Shown here: in pieces, positions 25,292 through 35,348 of the stretch
How the letters are laid out: every line of letters begins with the position of its first letter
Numbering within the stretch: position 1 is the first letter of the stretch
NCBI RefSeq assembly: GCF_009600605.1
Contig: NZ_VWNA01000001.1
Span: 1,956,001-2,020,000, forward strand
DNA: 64,000 nt
Direction of reading: 5' to 3'
Origin: Segnochrobactrum spirostomi
Lineage (GTDB): Bacteria; Pseudomonadota; Alphaproteobacteria; Rhizobiales; Segnochrobactraceae
The notes under the pieces: generated by a model
What the model was told of the DNA's origin: nothing
Seen by the model: the letters and a program-made list of their open reading frames with translations, nothing else
Databases searched by the model: none
Program-made: the position numbers and the translations under genes

Positions 25292-26116
25292 TCAGGCCGC
25301 GCCGTCGGCTGCGCCCGCCATGGCATTGAGAGCGCTGGCGGTGCCCGCAACGGCGCCGGCATAGGCGGCGATGTCCTCGCGCGCGGCCGGATTGAGATCG
25401 AGCGCGGTCAGGTCGATGCCCCCGATCGGCTCGGTCATGATGGTAAGCCGTGCCTCGCTCTTGGCAAGATCGGCGGTTTCGGAAAAGCCGGCGACGAGCT
25501 TGATCGGCCGCGTCCGCCGGTCATAGGTCGCGTTGTCGGAGATGCGATCGGCGAGGGAATAGATCGCACTCAGGCTGGCGATGCCGGCAGCGACGATCTC
25601 GCTGATGCGGAAAATCTGGAAATATTGCAGGTCGGCATCCAAAGCCGCCGCAGAGGATGCGGAACTGACGGCGGGGGACAGCAGCAATTTCTTCGGCGCG
25701 CGTGACGATGCGCCGTCCGACGAGCCCGCCTGCGAAGCGTCCGGATTGCCCTCGACGGCGACCGCGCCGGCGAGATCGCGGACCCGGCCGAGGGAGGTTT
25801 CGAGGGCCCCTTGCAGGTGCGCGCGATCGGCTCCGGGCTGCTGTGCCTCGGCGAGGGTCGCATGCACCTTCTGAAGTTCGGCGACGAGGCCGCGCACGCG
25901 GCCGATCGCGACCTCTCCCGAGCGGCGGTCGAGCGGCACGGCGTCTGGGCCTTCGCCCTGTGCGCTCGGCAGGACGATGGACCAATAGGCGGCACTTTCC
26001 ACCGCCGCAGCCACGGTCGGATCCGTGGCGACGACCGGCGGCGTGACGCGATCGTGATCCTGGTTCGGTCCGCGCAGCATCGCCGGCGCGGACACGCTGC
26101 CTATCGGACTGATCAT
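25292..26116 (-). CDS. Divergent, shortened flagellin-like protein
   Basis: 274 residues from the ATG at 26116. Residues 42-47 (AAYWSI) and 96-101 (ADRAHLQ begins at 96) align in order and nearly in register with the two real flagellins next door (AAYWSI at 44-49, ADRAKLQ at 103-109). The C-terminal part (GGIDLTALDLNPAAREDIAA, YAGAVAGTASALNAMAGAA) parallels the flagellin MDISKL...QAY..VVDATIQQLTAGA segment. The conserved flagellin N-terminal D0 helix is replaced by unrelated sequence, and the C-terminal D0 helix ending LLSLFR is absent. It therefore probably cannot polymerise as a normal filament subunit. The gene keeps the same 5' leader as the flagellins. It could be a decaying paralogue or a specialised regulator. 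Confidence 0.7.
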   Translation of the reverse strand: MISPIGSVSAPAMLRGPNQDHDRVTPPVVATDPTVAAAVESAAYWSIVLPSAQGEGPDAVPLDRRSGEVAIGRVRGLVAELQKVHATLAEAQQPGADRAHLQGALETSLGRVRDLAGAVAVEGNPDASQAGSSDGASSRAPKKLLLSPAVSSASSAAALDADLQYFQIFRISEIVAAGIASLSAIYSLADRISDNATYDRRTRPIKLVAGFSETADLAKSEARLTIMTEPIGGIDLTALDLNPAAREDIAAYAGAVAGTASALNAMAGAADGAA

Positions 26117-26190
26117 AGGTGTCCCCTGCCGAGACCGGGTGCGGGACATGCCGGATCGGCCGGCACGGCGGGGCGGCATCATGCCTTTGG
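26117..26190 (-). promoter_or_regulatory. Conserved flagellin-type 5' leader (copy 1, flagellin-like gene)
   Basis: Plus-strand TGCCGG (26149-26154) and CCGGCA (26160-26165) form a 6-bp hairpin with a 5-nt loop. TGTCCC of the transcript (plus 26143-26148) can pair with GGGACA at the ribosome-binding site (plus 26120-26125). The upstream boundary is the block CCAAAGGCATGATGCC in the transcript (plus 26175-26190). Same layout as at the two flagellin genes. Confidence 0.65.
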
Positions 26191-26252
26191 AGAATGCGGA
26201 GCCGAACGAATCGCATGCTCCAATCGCCGTGGCGACCAGACAACACGAGGAA

Positions 26253-26268
26253 GCTTGTGCCGGGCTTG
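26253..26268. promoter_or_regulatory. Phased GCTTG repeat upstream of the flagellin-like gene
   Basis: Two GCTTG copies at 26253-26257 and 26264-26268, spaced 11 bp (AAGCTTGTGC then GGGCTTGCAC). They lie between the terminator of the preceding flagellin gene and the leader of the flagellin-like gene, about 140-150 bp upstream of its ATG, a reasonable place for an activator site. Confidence 0.45.
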
Positions 26269-26283
26269 CACGACGCGCCGGAC

Positions 26284-26318
26284 AAAAAAATAGGGCCACG
26301 CTGGGGGAGCGTGGCCCT
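26284..26318 (-). terminator. Rho-independent terminator of flagellin gene
   Basis: Arms 26292-26302 and 26308-26318 form a perfect 11-bp stem (AGGGCCACGCT / AGCGTGGCCCT) with a 5-nt G loop; seven A residues at 26284-26290 give the U-run of the minus-strand transcript. It follows the flagellin stop by 40 bp and is nearly identical to the terminator after the other flagellin. Confidence 0.9.
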
Positions 26319-26357
26319 GCGGCCGGCGATGCCGGCCGCCAGTTTAAGCCGCGCCGC

Positions 26358-27482
26358 TCAGCGGAACAGCGACAGCAGGTTCTGGGTCGAGGAGTTGGCG
26401 ATCGAGAGCGACTGGATGCCGATCTGCTGCTGGGTCTGCAGCGCCTTCAGCTTGGTCGATTCCGATTCCATGTCCGAGTCGACCAAGGCGCCGATCGACG
26501 AGGTGTTGGTCTCGATCAGGGTCTGGGCGAAGTCCTGCTGGGACTTCAGACGGGTCGAGGTCGAGCCGAGGGTGGTCGCACCCGCGGTGAGCTGCTGGAT
26601 CGTCGCGTCGACGACCTTCAGATAGGCTTGGACCTTCGCCAGGTCAGTGGCGCTGTTGGTCAGCTTCGAGATGTCCATCGTCCCGATCGAGAAGTCGTCA
26701 GCAGGGGCCGCGGTGCCGGGAGCCGTGTACGAACCAGGGGTAGTACCCGCAGGAGGCGTATATGTACCAGCGGCGAAGCTATAGGTCGTGTCGAGGAAGC
26801 CGCCCTTATGGGCGGCCGCGTCGGTGCTCACAGCGACCGTGAAACCGATCGCGAACTGACCCTGATCAGTCGTCGGGTTCGCCACCGTGGCGGCGGTTGC
26901 AACTTTAGCAGTCCCCGAGACGGCAGCAGTCGCCGCTGTGCTGGCGTTATACAGCATGAAGCCGGTCGTATCGACCTGCGTCGAGTTGACCGAAACCGTG
27001 CTGCTGCCACCCGCCGTGGTGCGGGAAAACGACGCCATCACGAGCTTCGTGGTGTTCGGATCCGTCGTGGTGTTGGTGCTCAGCCAATTCGCGCCGTTCA
27101 TCACGGTCGCATCGGCGGTCGTCTTGATCGTCGACAGGGTCGACGAGATTTCCTGCTGGAGCTTCGCACGGTCGGCCGAGGTCGAGGTGGCCGTGGTCAG
27201 CTTGTCCTTCAGGGTGTTGAGGTTCGAGAGGACGGAGGTGAGACCGCTCGAGGCCGCATCGACGGTGTTCTTGTCGAGGCCGATCGCATCCTTCACGGCC
27301 CCGAGGGCACCGTTGTCGGAATCGAGGGTGGTGGAGATCGACCAATAGGCCGCGCCGTCGGCCGCCGAATTGATGCGCTTGCCGGTCGACACCCGGGTGT
27401 TGGTGGTGTCGAGCTGCGAGTTGATCGTGCGCAGGGTGGCGAGCGCGATCGTGGCGGAGTTGTTGGTGTTCAGGCTGGTCAT
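26358..27482 (-). CDS. fliC: Flagellin
   Basis: 374 residues from the ATG at 27482. The N-terminal domain MTSLNTNNSATIALATLRTI, NSQLDTTNTRVSTGKRINSA and the C-terminal domain (KLKALQTQQQIGIQSLSIAN then SSTQNLLSLFR) are the D0/D1 helices of a full flagellin. The middle (about 145-260) is Ser/Thr/Ala-rich and variable. The start was chosen for alignment with the other flagellin and with the family; the frame is open upstream to a second in-frame ATG within the leader. Filament subunit, exported by the flagellar system. It has its own leader and terminator, so it is monocistronic. Confidence 0.95.
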   Translation of the reverse strand: MTSLNTNNSATIALATLRTINSQLDTTNTRVSTGKRINSAADGAAYWSISTTLDSDNGALGAVKDAIGLDKNTVDAASSGLTSVLSNLNTLKDKLTTATSTSADRAKLQQEISSTLSTIKTTADATVMNGANWLSTNTTTDPNTTKLVMASFSRTTAGGSSTVSVNSTQVDTTGFMLYNASTAATAAVSGTAKVATAATVANPTTDQGQFAIGFTVAVSTDAAAHKGGFLDTTYSFAAGTYTPPAGTTPGSYTAPGTAAPADDFSIGTMDISKLTNSATDLAKVQAYLKVVDATIQQLTAGATTLGSTSTRLKSQQDFAQTLIETNTSSIGALVDSDMESESTKLKALQTQQQIGIQSLSIANSSTQNLLSLFR

Positions 27483-27565
27483 CGTCGTATGTCCCTTGAA
27501 TGACTTCATAACGCGGGGACATGCCGGGTCGCTTCCGGCACGACAGGGCGGCTTCATGCCTTTGG
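27483..27565 (-). promoter_or_regulatory. Conserved flagellin 5' leader (copy 2)
   Basis: Hairpin arms plus 27522-27527 (TGCCGG) and 27535-27540 (CCGGCA) with a 7-nt loop. Transcript ATGTCCC (plus 27516-27522) is complementary to GGGACAT (plus 27489-27495), which overlaps the AAGGGACA ribosome-binding site six bases before the ATG. The block CCAAAGGCATGAAGC (ending near plus 27565) marks its upstream end. The layout fits a leader that can hide the ribosome-binding site, like the targets of FlbT in Caulobacter. Confidence 0.7.
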
Positions 27566-27648
27566 AGCGTTTGGCCGCCCACCATCGCCCTCCCGGGGCC
27601 CCTCGATGGACGCGATCCAACCTGTCGTCGGCAGGACTACGCGACTCG

Positions 27649-27679
27649 AAGCTTGTGCGAAGCTTGCGTCTGGCTTGCG
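27649..27679. promoter_or_regulatory. Three phased GCTTG repeats upstream of flagellin
   Basis: GCTTG at 27651-27655, 27662-27666 and 27673-27677, each exactly 11 bp apart; the first two units are CGAAGCTTGTG and CGAAGCTTGCG, the third TCTGGCTTGCG. One-turn spacing suggests a protein binding side by side on one face of the helix. They lie about 170-195 bp upstream of the flagellin ATG, outside the leader. Confidence 0.55.
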
Positions 27680-27850
27680 CTTTTCGCGGCAGGAGCGCAG
27701 GCGTTGGCCGCACGATTTCAGGTTGCAATCAGGAGCGCGGCGCGGCACCTGGCGCGCAATGCGACGGGTTTTAGAGAGGGACTATCTCGGAATGGAGACG
27801 ATGGGTCCGCCGTCGCCCGCGGCGGGGGATGCGCACGCCCTCTCCGCCGT

Positions 27851-27933
27851 CCTCCCGGGCTCGACCTGGGAACCCAGGGGCCGCGAACGCCGTGCCGGCC
27901 GCCCTGGAACCCGCCACAAAAGCGGGGATGACG
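27851..27933. repeat. Probable dispersed intergenic (REP-like) element
   Basis: The spacer between the two flagellin genes contains CCCGGGCTCGACCTGGGAAC, then CCCAGG with a distant CCCTGG complement, and ends AAAGCGGGGATGACG. This resembles the GTCATCCCCGCTTT...CCTGGGTTCCC...GAGCCCGGG palindromic repeats scattered through alphaproteobacterial genomes. It is present once here, so its repeat nature is from memory and needs the genome to confirm. The rest of 27680-28048 has no gene. Confidence 0.4.
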
Positions 27934-28048
27934 ACGGATCATTGAGGGACTGCCGACGGCGACTTGCGGGCGCGGACGATTGCGAAGCCGAAGCGCGGTC
28001 GTAGGGGTAGCCGTGCGCACCTCGGGTGGCGGGCGACAGGCAGCTCCC

Positions 28049-28083
28049 AAAAAGAAAGGCCACGCTCCGGGGGGAGCGTGGCC
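28049..28083 (-). terminator. Rho-independent terminator of second flagellin gene
   Basis: Arms 28058-28068 and 28073-28083 form an 11-bp perfect stem (GGCCACGCTCC / GGAGCGTGGCC), loop GGGG. A residues at 28049-28057 (AAAAAGAAA) provide the U-rich tail on the minus strand. It lies 60 bp after the stop of the flagellin at 28144-29313. The stem core GGCCACGCT is identical to the other flagellin terminator. Confidence 0.9.
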
Positions 28084-28143
28084 CAAGGCACCGCGGGGAG
28101 GGGGAGGGGGGAGCGGTGCCGTTTGAGGTGGTCGCAGAACCGA

Positions 28144-29313
28144 TTAGCGGAACAGCGACAGCAGGTTGGAGGTCGTGGAGTTGGCGATCGAGAGCGACTG
28201 AACGCCGATCTGCTGCTGGGTCTGCAGCGCCTTCAGGCGGCTCGATTCCTGCTCCATGTCCGCATCGACCAGGTTACCGATCGAGCTGGTGTTGGTATCC
28301 ATCAGGCTCTGGGCGAAGTTCTGCTGCGAGGTGAGACGCGAAGACGTCGCACCCAGTGTGGTCGCGCCAGCGGTGAGCTGCTGGATCGTCGCATCCACCA
28401 CCTTCACGTAGGCCTGGATCTTGTTGAGATCCTTGTAGCTGTTCGACAGCTTGGAGATATCCATCTTGGAGATGGAGAAATCGTCAGCAGCCGCAGCCGT
28501 GCCGGCCGTGTAGGTATCCGCCGGGTCGTCCGAGGTGCCGGCAATGGTGTCGGTACCCGTGCCGCCGTCGGCGAAGGTGTTGAACGCAACCGAGTAGACG
28601 GTGTCCAGGAAGCCGCCCTGGGCACCCGTAGCGGTGCTGATCGCCACCGTGAAGCCGGCGCCGCGGGCGTCGGTCAGCGTGGCGTCGGTCGAGTCGGCCT
28701 GGGTGGCCGCGGTCGCAACCGCCGCAGTACCAGTCACCGTGGAGCCCACGGTGGTCGCAGCAGCCTTCTTGTCGTAGAGCATGATAGCGCCGGTATCGAG
28801 ATAGCTGGCGCTAACGTTGACGGTGCTCGTGCCGGTGCTGCTCGTCGAACGCGAGAACGACGAAACCAGCGCCTTGGTCGAGTTGTAGTTGGTGGCGCTC
28901 GAGTCGACCGAGAGCCAGTTCGTGCCGTTCATGACGGTGTTGTCAGACACCGACTTGATCCCGTCCAGCGTGGACGAGATTTCCTGCTGAAGCTTGCCGC
29001 GGTCGGCCGAAGTCGACATCGCGGTGGTGAGCTTGTTCTTCAGCGTGTTGAGCGAATCCAGCACGGTCTTGAGACCGCCGGCAGCAGCGTCGACGGTGTT
29101 CTTGTCGAGGCCGATCGCATCCTTCACGGAGCCCAGCGCGCCGTTGTCGGAGGTCAGCGTGGTCGAGATCGACCAATAGGCGGCGCCGTCTGAGGCCGAG
29201 TTGATGCGCTTGCCGGTCGACACGCGGGTGTTGACGGTGTCGAGCTGCGAGTTGATCGACCGCAGGGTCGAAAGGGCAACCGTGGCGGAGTTGTTGGTAA
29301 TAAGGCTCGTCAT
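28144..29313 (-). CDS. fliC: Flagellin
   Basis: 389 residues from the ATG at 29313. N-terminus MTSLITNNSATVALSTLRSI, NSQLDTVNTRVSTGKRINSA; C-terminus LKALQTQQQIGVQSLSIANS then TTSNLLSLFR. Both D0/D1 regions are nearly identical to the flagellin at 26358-27482, while the central 130 residues differ, so this is a diverged tandem duplicate. Start selected by family alignment and by AGGGACA six bases upstream. Own leader and terminator. Unlike its neighbour it has no GCTTG repeats upstream; an AT-rich stretch lies there instead, so expression timing may differ. Confidence 0.95.
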   Translation of the reverse strand: MTSLITNNSATVALSTLRSINSQLDTVNTRVSTGKRINSASDGAAYWSISTTLTSDNGALGSVKDAIGLDKNTVDAAAGGLKTVLDSLNTLKNKLTTAMSTSADRGKLQQEISSTLDGIKSVSDNTVMNGTNWLSVDSSATNYNSTKALVSSFSRSTSSTGTSTVNVSASYLDTGAIMLYDKKAAATTVGSTVTGTAAVATAATQADSTDATLTDARGAGFTVAISTATGAQGGFLDTVYSVAFNTFADGGTGTDTIAGTSDDPADTYTAGTAAAADDFSISKMDISKLSNSYKDLNKIQAYVKVVDATIQQLTAGATTLGATSSRLTSQQNFAQSLMDTNTSSIGNLVDADMEQESSRLKALQTQQQIGVQSLSIANSTTSNLLSLFR

Positions 29314-29393
29314 TTTCGTATGTCCCTGGACACTCGATTTTCGGGGACATGCCGGATCGTTCCCGGCACGACAGCACGGCTTCATGCCTTTGG
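29314..29393 (-). promoter_or_regulatory. Conserved flagellin 5' leader (copy 3)
   Basis: Hairpin arms plus 29350-29355 (TGCCGG) and 29363-29368 (CCGGCA), 7-nt loop. Transcript ATGTCCC (plus 29344-29350) pairs with GGGACAT (plus 29320-29326) that overlaps the ribosome-binding site; the distance to the ATG is identical to copy 2. CCAAAGGCATGAAGCC ends at 29393. Confidence 0.7.
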
Positions 29394-29796
29394 CGAAGAA
29401 GGGGTTTTTGAACCGCTGACCCCTCGCCCGCTCAATCTGTCGTTGGAGTGGTTATAGCCCGCGGAGCCTTTCCGAACCTGTCGCCAAAAATGGAACTTCT
29501 ATCGCACTAAAATTATGATTATAAATGATAAAATCAGTTCGCCGGCGAATTTTGGGAGTCAATGAAGGTTGCCGGCTTCCTCAATCCCTCCTTCGGCACC
29601 TCGCGGACCGTGCTCGCGCTCGCCCGCCAAGCGGGGATCGAGCCCTCATCTCGAGACGCCGCCGCGCTCGCCGCCGTTCCGTCTTTGCTCCGCCACGGCC
29701 GCGTGCGAGCGTACCGTCACCGATTCCTGCCGGTCCTCGACGCCGGCGGATCTGGGCCGCCGTGAAAAGCCGTCGAGACCGTCCAGGAGCCCCGCC
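29394..29796. other. Intergenic stretch with AT-rich tract upstream of flagellin
   Basis: About 400 bp between divergent flagellin and AIM24-family genes. A tract at about 29487-29540 is strikingly AT-rich for this genome (ACTAAAATTATGATTATAAA region), so the promoter for the flagellin at 28144-29313 probably lies there. No convincing sigma-70 or sigma-28 pair could be fixed. The rest, 29560-29780, is GC-rich and shows nothing recognisable apart from the AGGAG ribosome-binding site of the next gene. Confidence 0.4.
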
Positions 29797-30492
29797 ATGC
29801 ACGCCGAAATCGTCGGCACCACCCTGCCCGTCCTCGAAATCCGGCTCGACCCGGGCGACGACCTCGTCGCCGAGCCGGCCCAGCTCTCCTGGATGCGCGG
29901 TCCGGTCCGCCTCAACACCAAGATGATGACGGCCGGGGCCGGTGGGATTCTCGGGGTGTTCGGCCGCGCGCTCGCCGGCGGCGGGCTGTTTATGACGGAA
30001 TTCACGGTCGAAGGCGGACCGGGCGAGGTTGCCTTCGCCGCGCGGGTCCCGGGCACGATCCACGCCGTCGGCGTCGAGCCGGGTCACGGCATGCTGATCC
30101 ACCGCAACGGCTTCCTCTGCGCCACCGGCGGCGTCGAACTCGGCATCGGCTTTCAGCAATCGCTCGGCGCCGGCATCTTCGGCGGTAACGGCTTCGTCCT
30201 GCAGCGGCTCACCGGCCGCTGCACCGCCTGGGTCGAACTTGGCGGCGAGACGGTGGTGAAGGATCTCGCCCCCGGCGAGCAGATCTTCGTCCATCCCGGC
30301 CATGTCGGCATGTTCGAGGAGCGCGTCGGCTTCGAGATCACCACCGTGCCGGGGGTGCGCAACATGCTGTTCGGCGGCGACGGCCTCTTCCTCGCCGTGC
30401 TGACCGGCCCCGGCCGCGTCTGGCTGCAGACCTTGACGCTGCCGGGCCTCGCCCACGCGCTCGCGCCCTATTTTCCCCAGCCTCCGCGCTGA
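29797..30492 (+). CDS. AIM24/TIGR00266-family protein
   Basis: 231 residues from the ATG at 29797 (CAGGAG ribosome-binding site 9 nt upstream). All-beta protein with the family pattern: QLSWMRGPVRLNTKMM, a glycine-rich turn AGAGGILGVFGRALAGGG, FTVEGGPGEVAFAARVPGTI, HAVGVEPGHGMLIHRNGFLC, and GRVWLQTLTLP near the C-terminus. AIM24 proteins form trimeric double-beta barrels; the bacterial function is unknown, and a membrane-associated role is suggested only by the mitochondrial relative. It stands alone, convergent with nadD (36 bp apart). Confidence 0.85.
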   Translation: MHAEIVGTTLPVLEIRLDPGDDLVAEPAQLSWMRGPVRLNTKMMTAGAGGILGVFGRALAGGGLFMTEFTVEGGPGEVAFAARVPGTIHAVGVEPGHGMLIHRNGFLCATGGVELGIGFQQSLGAGIFGGNGFVLQRLTGRCTAWVELGGETVVKDLAPGEQIFVHPGHVGMFEERVGFEITTVPGVRNMLFGGDGLFLAVLTGPGRVWLQTLTLPGLAHALAPYFPQPPR

Positions 30493-30528
30493 GGGTGCGG
30501 CGCCTCGGCGATCACTCGCGTCTGGTCC

Positions 30529-31185
30529 TCAAGCTCCCGGCCCCGGCGGCGTCGCCGAGCCGCCGCAACCGTTGGCGGCGCGAAGGGCCGTCGAGGAATG
30601 CGAGTCGAGGGGGCCGTGCAGGAAGACCCAGGTGGGGGCGGCGCGGAACGGCAGCGTCGCGGCGTCCCGCTCGGCAAGGCGCGCGTCGGCGTAGGTGCGC
30701 GCGGCCGGCGAGGCGAGCGCGGCCAACCCGAAGCGCGGCCGGTCCACCACCGCGATCGGCACCAGGCGCGCGATGTCGCGCCAGCGCTGCCAGCGATCGA
30801 ACGTCGCCAGGCTGTCGGCGCCCATGATCCAGACGAACCGGGTGTGCGGGCGCTGGGTGACGAGGAAGCGTAGAGTCTCGTAGGTGTAGCGGAAGCCGTG
30901 GGCGGCCTCGAAGCCGGTCACCTTCATCCGCGGCTCGGCGGCGAGCCGGCGCACCGCGGCGAGCCGTTCGGGCAAGGGCGCCGTGCCGCCCTCGGGCTTC
31001 AGGGGATTGCCCGGCGTCACCAGCCACCAGACGCAATCGAGACGGAGCCGCACCAGAGCGGTACGCGCGACATGGAGATGGCCGCGGTGAGGAGGATTGA
31101 ACGATCCGCCATAGAGCCCGACGATCCGCCCCGGCGGTGCCGGCGGCAGGGCCAGATCGGCGGCGGTGAGCGACGCCTCGGTCAC
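30529..31185 (-). CDS. nadD: NadD, nicotinate-nucleotide adenylyltransferase
   Basis: 218 residues, GTG start at 31185 overlapping the proA stop (GTGA). Nucleotidylyltransferase motifs: [11 protein letters not shown] (phosphate-binding, about residue 25) and SSTALR near the C-terminus, the equivalent of the ISSTxIR signature. It converts nicotinate mononucleotide to deamido-NAD in NAD synthesis. Last gene of the rplU-to-nadD operon. In many relatives rsfS follows nadD, but here the next gene is the convergent AIM24-family gene, so synteny breaks at this point. Confidence 0.92.
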   Translation of the reverse strand: MTEASLTAADLALPPAPPGRIVGLYGGSFNPPHRGHLHVARTALVRLRLDCVWWLVTPGNPLKPEGGTAPLPERLAAVRRLAAEPRMKVTGFEAAHGFRYTYETLRFLVTQRPHTRFVWIMGADSLATFDRWQRWRDIARLVPIAVVDRPRFGLAALASPAARTYADARLAERDAATLPFRAAPTWVFLHGPLDSHSSTALRAANGCGGSATPPGPGA

Positions 31186-32476
31186 GGCCGGGTCTGACCC
31201 TCGCCGCGCACCACGTACTTGAAGCTCGTGAGCTGCTCGACGCCGACCGGTCCGCGCGCGTGCATGCGGCCGGTCGCGATGCCGATCTCCGCGCCCATGC
31301 CGAACTCGCCGCCGTCGGCGAACTGGGTCGAGGCATTGTGCAGCACGATGGCGGAATCGACCTCGCGGAAGAACCGGGCCGCCGCGGCCTCGTCCGCCGT
31401 CACGATGCAATCGGTGTGGTGCGAGCCGTAGGTCTCGATGTGGGCGATCGCCGCGTCGAGGCCGTCGACGAGCGCGACCGAAATCACCGCGTCGAGATAT
31501 TCGGTCGACCAATCCTCCTCCGTCGCCGCCTCCGCGGCGGGATAGAGGGCGCGGACACCGGCATCGCCCTTGAGGCGGCAGCCGGCCGCGGCGAGCGCGT
31601 CGAGCAGCGGCACGAGATGGGTCTCGGCAACGGCGCGATCGACCAGCAGCGTCTCGGCGGCGCCGCAGATGCCGGTGCGGCGCATCTTGGCGTTGACCAC
31701 GATCGCCTTCGCCATGGCGAGGTCGGCGGCGCGATCGACATAGACGTGGCAGATGCCTTCGAGGTGGGCGAAGACGGGAACCCGCGCCTCCTCCTGCACC
31801 CGCGCGACGAGGCTCTTGCCGCCCCGCGGCACGATCACGTCGATATTGCCGTCGAGGCCGGCGAGCATGAGACCGACCGCCGCGCGGTCGGCGACGGGCA
31901 CGAGCTGGATCGCATCGGGGGTGAGCCCGGCCGCCACGAGGCCGCGCACCAGGCAGGCATGGATCGCCCGCGAGGTCGCGAGCGCATCCGAGCCGCCACG
32001 CAGGATCGCCGCGTTGCCGGCCCGCAGGCAGAGCGCCCCGGCATCGGCGGTGACGTTCGGACGGCTCTCGTAGATCACGCCGACGACCCCGAGCGGGGTG
32101 CGGACGCGCTCGATGGCGAGCCCGTTCGGCCGCGTCCAGGCCGCGGTGACCACCCCGACGGGATCCTCGAGGCCGGCCACCACATCGAGAGCGGCGGCGA
32201 TCGCCTCGATCCGGCCATCGTCGAGCCGGCCGCGATCGATGAAGGACGGCAGTTGGTTCGCCGCTTCCATGGCGGCGACGTCGCCGGCATTGGCGGCGAG
32301 GATGTCGGCGCGGCCCTTGCGGATCTCGGCCGCCATCGCATGGAGCGCGGCGGTCTTAGCGGCGGGATCGGCGAGGGCGAGCGAACGGGCGGCGGCGCGG
32401 GCGCGGCGGCCGATGTCGGCCATCAGCGCGACGACGTCGGTCGCCGTCTCGTCGCCGGCGCCGAGCTGGGGCTTCG

Positions 32477-32483
<7 letters not shown>
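31182..32483 (-). CDS. proA: ProA, gamma-glutamyl phosphate reductase
   Basis: 433 residues, typical length. Aldehyde-dehydrogenase fold; the catalytic cysteine lies in [16 protein letters not shown] near residue 270. Other family segments are [40 protein letters not shown] and the ending [20 protein letters not shown]. Catalyses NADPH reduction of gamma-glutamyl phosphate, the second step of proline synthesis. It overlaps proB by 7 bp and nadD by 4 bp. Confidence 0.97.

Positions 32484-35344
<2,861 letters not shown>

Positions 35345-35348
<4 letters not shown>

Noticed and set aside
26117-26299. Longer start for the flagellin-like gene
   Set aside because: The in-frame extension reads through the terminator of the preceding gene and the conserved leader; the start at 26116 has a GGGGACA ribosome-binding site and matches the flagellin arrangement.
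27641-27680. CRISPR-like repeat
   Set aside because: The 11-bp repeats have no spacers and only three units; they look like a protein-binding array.
30512-31336. Second minus-strand frame over nadD
   Set aside because: It carries none of the nucleotidyltransferase motifs, which are all in the frame starting at GTG 31185.
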